The notes below the pieces were generated by a model, which was given only the letters and a program-made list of their open reading frames with translations, had not been told where the DNA came from and searched no databases. The position numbers were made by a program, and so were the translations under genes. A stretch of 64,000 nt of DNA from Alphaproteobacteria bacterium (GTDB lineage: Bacteria; Pseudomonadota; Alphaproteobacteria; Geminicoccales; Geminicoccaceae): the NCBI GenBank assembly GCA_026990035.1, contig JALSIM010000019.1, positions 1-64,000 on the forward strand, in the 5' to 3' direction. Below are positions 60,928 through 64,000 of this stretch, in pieces. How positions within the stretch are numbered: position 1 is the first letter of the stretch; the number at the start of each line of letters is the position of its first letter.

Positions 60928-61962
60928 ATGGCGGGTCGGAGGTTCGAGGCGGGGATCATCGGTCTCGGGATGGCGCTGGCGCCGCATGCGCGGGCGCTTT
61001 CCGAGCTCCGCGAACGGGTGCGGGTGCGGGCGGTCTGGAGCCCGGTTGCCCGTGAGCGGGAACGGGCGGCCCGTGAATGGGGCTTTCCTGCCGTCGCCGA
61101 GGTCGCGGCGATCTTCGAGGATCCCTCGATCGACTTCCTTCTCCTGCTGACCCCGCCCGGGGCGCGGCGGGACTATGTCGAGGCGGCGGCCGCCGCCGGC
61201 AAGCATCTGCTCGTGGAAAAGCCGGTCGCCCGCGATCTCGCCGAGGCCCGGGCGCTGGTCGCGATCAGCGAGAAGGCGGGCGTGACCCTCGGGATCGTCC
61301 TCCAGCAGCGCTTCCGCGAATCGGTTCGCCACCTGAGGGCGCTGCTCGCCGGCGGCGAGACGGGAGCCCTCGCCGCCGCCTGGCTCTGGCTTCCCTGGTG
61401 GCGGCCACAATCGTATTTCGACGAGGGTGGACGGGGCACGGTCGCCCGCGACGGCAGCGGCGTGCTGGCCAGCCAGGCGATCCACGCCCTCGATCTCCTG
61501 GGCTGGATCGCCGGCCCCGTGGCCGAGGTCACGGCCATGGCCGGCACCACCCGCCTCCATCGCATGGAGACCGAAGATTTCGTCGCCGCCGGCCTGCATT
61601 TCGAGAATGGGGCGCTGGGCGGGGTTCTGGCCACCGTGGCCGAATATCCCGGCTTTTCCGAGCAGATCCACTTCGTGTTCGAGCGGGTGACGGCGATCCT
61701 CGAAGGGGCGATCCTCCGGCTCCTCTGGCGGGACGGGCGCGAGCAGCGCTTCGGCGAGCCGGTGCCCACCGGCAGCGGCGAGCGGGCGATGGATTTTCCC
61801 CATCGCTGGCACCGCGCCCTTCTGGCGGATTTCCTGGACGCTCTCGAAGCCGGGCGCGAGCCCGCGATCCCGGGACGGGAGGCCCTGTCCGTCCACGCCC
61901 TGATCGATGCCCTGCTGGCATCCGCGCGCGAGGGCAGGAGGATCCCGGTCGCCCGCCCCTAG
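60928..61962 (+). CDS. Gfo/Idh/MocA-family oxidoreductase
   Basis: A 344-aa NAD(P)-dependent dehydrogenase for sugars, inositols or related compounds. The N-terminal Rossmann segment is AGIIGLGMALAPHARAL, which is less glycine-rich than normal, and the family EKP motif is in LLVEKPVARDL (about residues 95-105). The C-terminal substrate domain has SQAIHALDLLGWIAGP with the catalytic His. ATG at 60928 has GGGGGAGGCG before it. Its TAG shares CTAG with the convergent DUF993 gene. Its substrate is not evident from sequence; the neighbours suggest sugar or cyclitol breakdown. Confidence 0.88.
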   Translation: MAGRRFEAGIIGLGMALAPHARALSELRERVRVRAVWSPVARERERAAREWGFPAVAEVAAIFEDPSIDFLLLLTPPGARRDYVEAAAAAGKHLLVEKPVARDLAEARALVAISEKAGVTLGIVLQQRFRESVRHLRALLAGGETGALAAAWLWLPWWRPQSYFDEGGRGTVARDGSGVLASQAIHALDLLGWIAGPVAEVTAMAGTTRLHRMETEDFVAAGLHFENGALGGVLATVAEYPGFSEQIHFVFERVTAILEGAILRLLWRDGREQRFGEPVPTGSGERAMDFPHRWHRALLADFLDALEAGREPAIPGREALSVHALIDALLASAREGRRIPVARP

Positions 61963-63122
61963 ACGATCCCCTGGACGGCCAGGAAGTGGCGCATGCGGGA
62001 AGCGGCGAGTTCGGGATCGCGCAGCAGCCCGGCACGGTCGGCGAGACGGAACAGCTCGGCCAGGTGCAGCAGCGAGCGGGCGCTCTCCTGGCCGCCCAGC
62101 ATCGTGAAATGGGATTGATGGCCGTTGAGCCAGGCGAGAAAGACGATGCCCGTCTTGTAGTAGCGGGTGGGGTTCCTGAAGATGTGGCGCGACAGCGGCA
62201 CGGTCGGCGCGAAGAGGGTGAGACAGCGCTCGCGATCGCCGCGGGCCAGGGCCGACAGCGCCGCCGAGGCCACCGGGGCGATGGCGTCGAAGATGCCGAG
62301 AAGCGCGTCCGAATGGCCCTGCTCGTCGCCGAGGATCAGTTCCGCGTAGTGGAAATCGTCGCCGGTGTACATGCGCACCCCGGCCGGGAGCCGGCGCCGC
62401 ATGGCGATCTCCTTTTCCTTCGAAAGCAGGGAGATCTTGATGCCGTCGATCCTGGGAGCCTGCGCCTCGATCAGCATCAGCACCGTCTCCATCGCCCGCC
62501 AGTGATCGCGATCGCCCCAGTAGCCGGCCAGCGCCGGATCGAACATCTCCCCGAGCCAATGGAGGATCACCGGCTCGCGCAGCTGTTCGAGCAGGCGCGT
62601 ATAGACCGAGAGATAGTCCTCGGGGCCGCGGGCCACCGCCGCCAGTGCCCGGCTGGCCATCAGGATCACCCGGCCGCCGAGACCCTCGACGAAGGCGATC
62701 TGCTCCTCGTAGGCACGCAACACCTCCGCCAGGGAAAGATCGGGCCGCGGCAGCAGATGGTCGGTGCCGACGCCGCTGAACAGCACCGCATCCTTTCGCG
62801 TTTTCGCCTCGGCGATGCTGCGGGCGATCAGGGCCCGGGCCGCCGGCCAGTCGAGGCCGGCACCGCGCTGGGCGGTGTCCATCGCCTCGGCCACCGCCAA
62901 TCCGAGATCCCACAGCCGGTGACGCCAGGCCGAGGTGGCCTCGAAATCGATCGCCGCCTCCTCCCAGGGATCGTGATCGGCCAAAGGATCGTGGACCACA
63001 TGGGCGGCGGCGAAGGCGATCCGATCGAAAGGGCCCGCGGCCCGCAGCGGCAGATCCGCGGGCTCTCCGAGCCGCCATTCCTCGAGGCTGCGGTCCGGTC
63101 GCGGCAGGCGGATCGTCGCCAT
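61959..63122 (-). CDS. DUF993 (dihydrodipicolinate synthase-like) protein
   Basis: A 387-aa protein of DUF993, distantly related to class I aldolases of the dihydrodipicolinate synthase type and usually found in sugar-catabolic operons with Gfo/Idh/MocA dehydrogenases. A possible Schiff-base lysine sits in RIDGIKISLLSKEKE, and GVRMYTGDDFHYAEL and the YKTGIVFLAWLNGHQ block are family-like. An aldol-type cleavage or dehydration of a keto-sugar is a reasonable idea, unproved. The ATG at 63122 lies 1 bp after the neighbouring dehydrogenase gene (stop at 63124), so both share a transcript. Confidence 0.82.
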   Translation of the reverse strand: MATIRLPRPDRSLEEWRLGEPADLPLRAAGPFDRIAFAAAHVVHDPLADHDPWEEAAIDFEATSAWRHRLWDLGLAVAEAMDTAQRGAGLDWPAARALIARSIAEAKTRKDAVLFSGVGTDHLLPRPDLSLAEVLRAYEEQIAFVEGLGGRVILMASRALAAVARGPEDYLSVYTRLLEQLREPVILHWLGEMFDPALAGYWGDRDHWRAMETVLMLIEAQAPRIDGIKISLLSKEKEIAMRRRLPAGVRMYTGDDFHYAELILGDEQGHSDALLGIFDAIAPVASAALSALARGDRERCLTLFAPTVPLSRHIFRNPTRYYKTGIVFLAWLNGHQSHFTMLGGQESARSLLHLAELFRLADRAGLLRDPELAASRMRHFLAVQGIV

Positions 63123-63123
63123 G

Positions 63124-64000
63124 TCACGCGAGCTCCAGGGGCGGCACCTCGATCATCCGCCGCTCTTCCGCGCTCCGGTAGCCGAGCTCGGCGAGCTGCA
63201 CCCCGCGCGCCCCGTCGAGGAGGTCGTGAGGGAACGCGGCACCTTCGCAGACATGGCGGATGAACATCTCCCATTCGATCTTGAAGGCGTTGTCGTGAGG
63301 AAGGGTATCCGGAACCTCCTGCCAGTCGGCGTGGAAGTCGTGCCGCTGTGGCGAATCCGGATTCCAGACCGGCCGCGGGGTGGCGACTTCGGGCTGGATC
63401 CAGCAGCGCGTGAGTCCGGCCACCGCCGATCCTCCGGTGCCGTGGACCTCGAAGACGGCGAGATCGTCACGTCGCACCCGCACGCACCAGGAACTGTCGA
63501 TGCGGGCGAGGATTCCCCCTTCGAGCTCGAACAGCGCGAACACCGTGTCCTCGGCGTCGGCCCGGTAGGGGTTGCCGGCCTCGTCGAACCGTTCGGGGAT
63601 GTGGTTGGCGGTGAGACAGAAGACCGCCCGCACCGGGGCGAACAGATGGTCGAGCAGGTAACGCCAGTGGGGCAGCATGTCGAGCAGGATGCCGCCGCCC
63701 TCGGCCTTGCGGTAGTTCCAGGACGGGCGCTGAGGGGGATCGATGCGGCCGTCGAAGATCCAGTAGCCGAAGCTGCCCTGGATCGCCAGGATCCGGCCGA
63801 AGAAGCCGGCGCGTACGAGCTTGGCGAGCTTGCGCAGACCGGGAAGATGGAGCTTGTCCTGGACGACCCCGGCGGCGATTCCTTTCTCTTCGGCGAGCCG
63901 TGCCAGCCGCAGCGCCTCCTCGAGCCGGGTGGCGACCGGTTTCTCGCAGTAGACGTGCTTGCCGGCACGGATCGCCGTGGCCAGGCGCTCGGCCCGGCCG
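63124..64000 (-). CDS. Gfo/Idh/MocA-family oxidoreductase (5' end outside the window)
   Basis: Partial gene: 292 codons are visible and the N-terminal Rossmann part lies beyond the right edge. The first readable part includes AGKHVYCEKPVATRLEEAL with the family EKP motif. The core continues with GIAAGVVQDKLHLPGLRKL, then GYWIFDG and LLDMLPHWRYLLDHLF holding the catalytic His region. It is distinct from the Gfo/Idh/MocA gene at 60.9 kb and is cotranscribed with DUF993. Probably a sugar or inositol dehydrogenase. The stop is TGA at 63124-63126. Confidence 0.88.
   Translation of the reverse strand, partial: GRAERLATAIRAGKHVYCEKPVATRLEEALRLARLAEEKGIAAGVVQDKLHLPGLRKLAKLVRAGFFGRILAIQGSFGYWIFDGRIDPPQRPSWNYRKAEGGGILLDMLPHWRYLLDHLFAPVRAVFCLTANHIPERFDEAGNPYRADAEDTVFALFELEGGILARIDSSWCVRVRRDDLAVFEVHGTGGSAVAGLTRCWIQPEVATPRPVWNPDSPQRHDFHADWQEVPDTLPHDNAFKIEWEMFIRHVCEGAAFPHDLLDGARGVQLAELGYRSAEERRMIEVPPLELA

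Overview
The window is a GC-rich (roughly 70 % G+C by eye) chromosomal segment of an alphaproteobacterium. Class-level markers are RcdA (DUF1465), PopZ (DUF2497), the fused IspDF enzyme, the ntrBC-ntrYX-trkA-hfq-hflX order, and infA-maf-rng-yacG. A Rhodospirillales or Geminicoccales-like lineage is a reasonable guess, but order and species cannot be settled from this sequence alone. Genes are densely packed: many neighbours overlap by ATGA or GTGA, and no gap between genes exceeds 300 bases. I see no insertion sequence, CRISPR array, integrase or replication origin.

Layout. 1-7.6 kb: tRNA-Val, an N-formylglutamate amidohydrolase, rcdA, an aspartate-type aminotransferase, a DUF192 protein, apt, nadK, moaA, cinA and ispDF. 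7.7-18.9 kb: the nitrogen two-component systems NtrBC and NtrYX, then trkA, a D-amino-acid transaminase, hfq and hflX, with mazG and xseA running back on the other strand. 20.5-29.6 kb: a TTC38-like protein; a SsuABC/TauABC-type importer with a thioesterase; divergent from it a molybdenum hydroxylase (separate FAD subunit, fused [2Fe-2S]/Mo subunit); and a DUF1269 protein with an extra C-terminal domain. 29.9-34.2 kb: an FKBP isomerase, a 6-hydroxynicotinate-reductase-like protein, dacB and an UPF0280 protein. 34.4-36.8 kb: infA-maf-rng-yacG, followed by an endolysin-like muramidase. 37.7-47.2 kb: a seven-gene minus-strand operon for uptake and oxidative demethylation of a betaine-type compound. 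It contains an OpuA-like importer, a DMGDH-type enzyme, a second DAO-family oxidoreductase and two choline-kinase-like phosphotransferases. A DeoR-family regulator diverges from it. 48.1-52.4 kb: a three-gene operon of a very unusual ABC-exporter-like protein, a cNMP-binding protein and an adenylate cyclase. 52.6-60.4 kb: a PrpE-like acyl-CoA synthetase, an Fe-alcohol dehydrogenase, a HerA-like ATPase, popZ, a TolC-family protein and a Pcm-family protein. 60.5-64 kb: tRNA-Cys, tRNA-Asn and a Gfo/Idh/MocA + DUF993 carbohydrate cluster that runs off the right edge.

Most promising for new biology: (1) the operon at 48,095-52,440, where an apparently catalytically competent adenylate cyclase and a cNMP sensor without a DNA-binding domain travel with an ABC-like protein that has lost Walker A, Walker B, Q-loop and signature residues and carries three copies of a post-Q-loop element; (2) the betaine/DMGDH operon with two kinases, a tandem-fused permease, a perfect 13-bp stem inside the ATPase gene and a DeoR neighbour; (3) the Mo-hydroxylase, Hnr-like and UPF0280 genes, which may form an N-heterocycle pathway; (4) compact hairpins at convergent gene ends, two of which use the stop codons of both genes as part of the stem. 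All family assignments are from reading the sequence and remembered family motifs. No database search was run.
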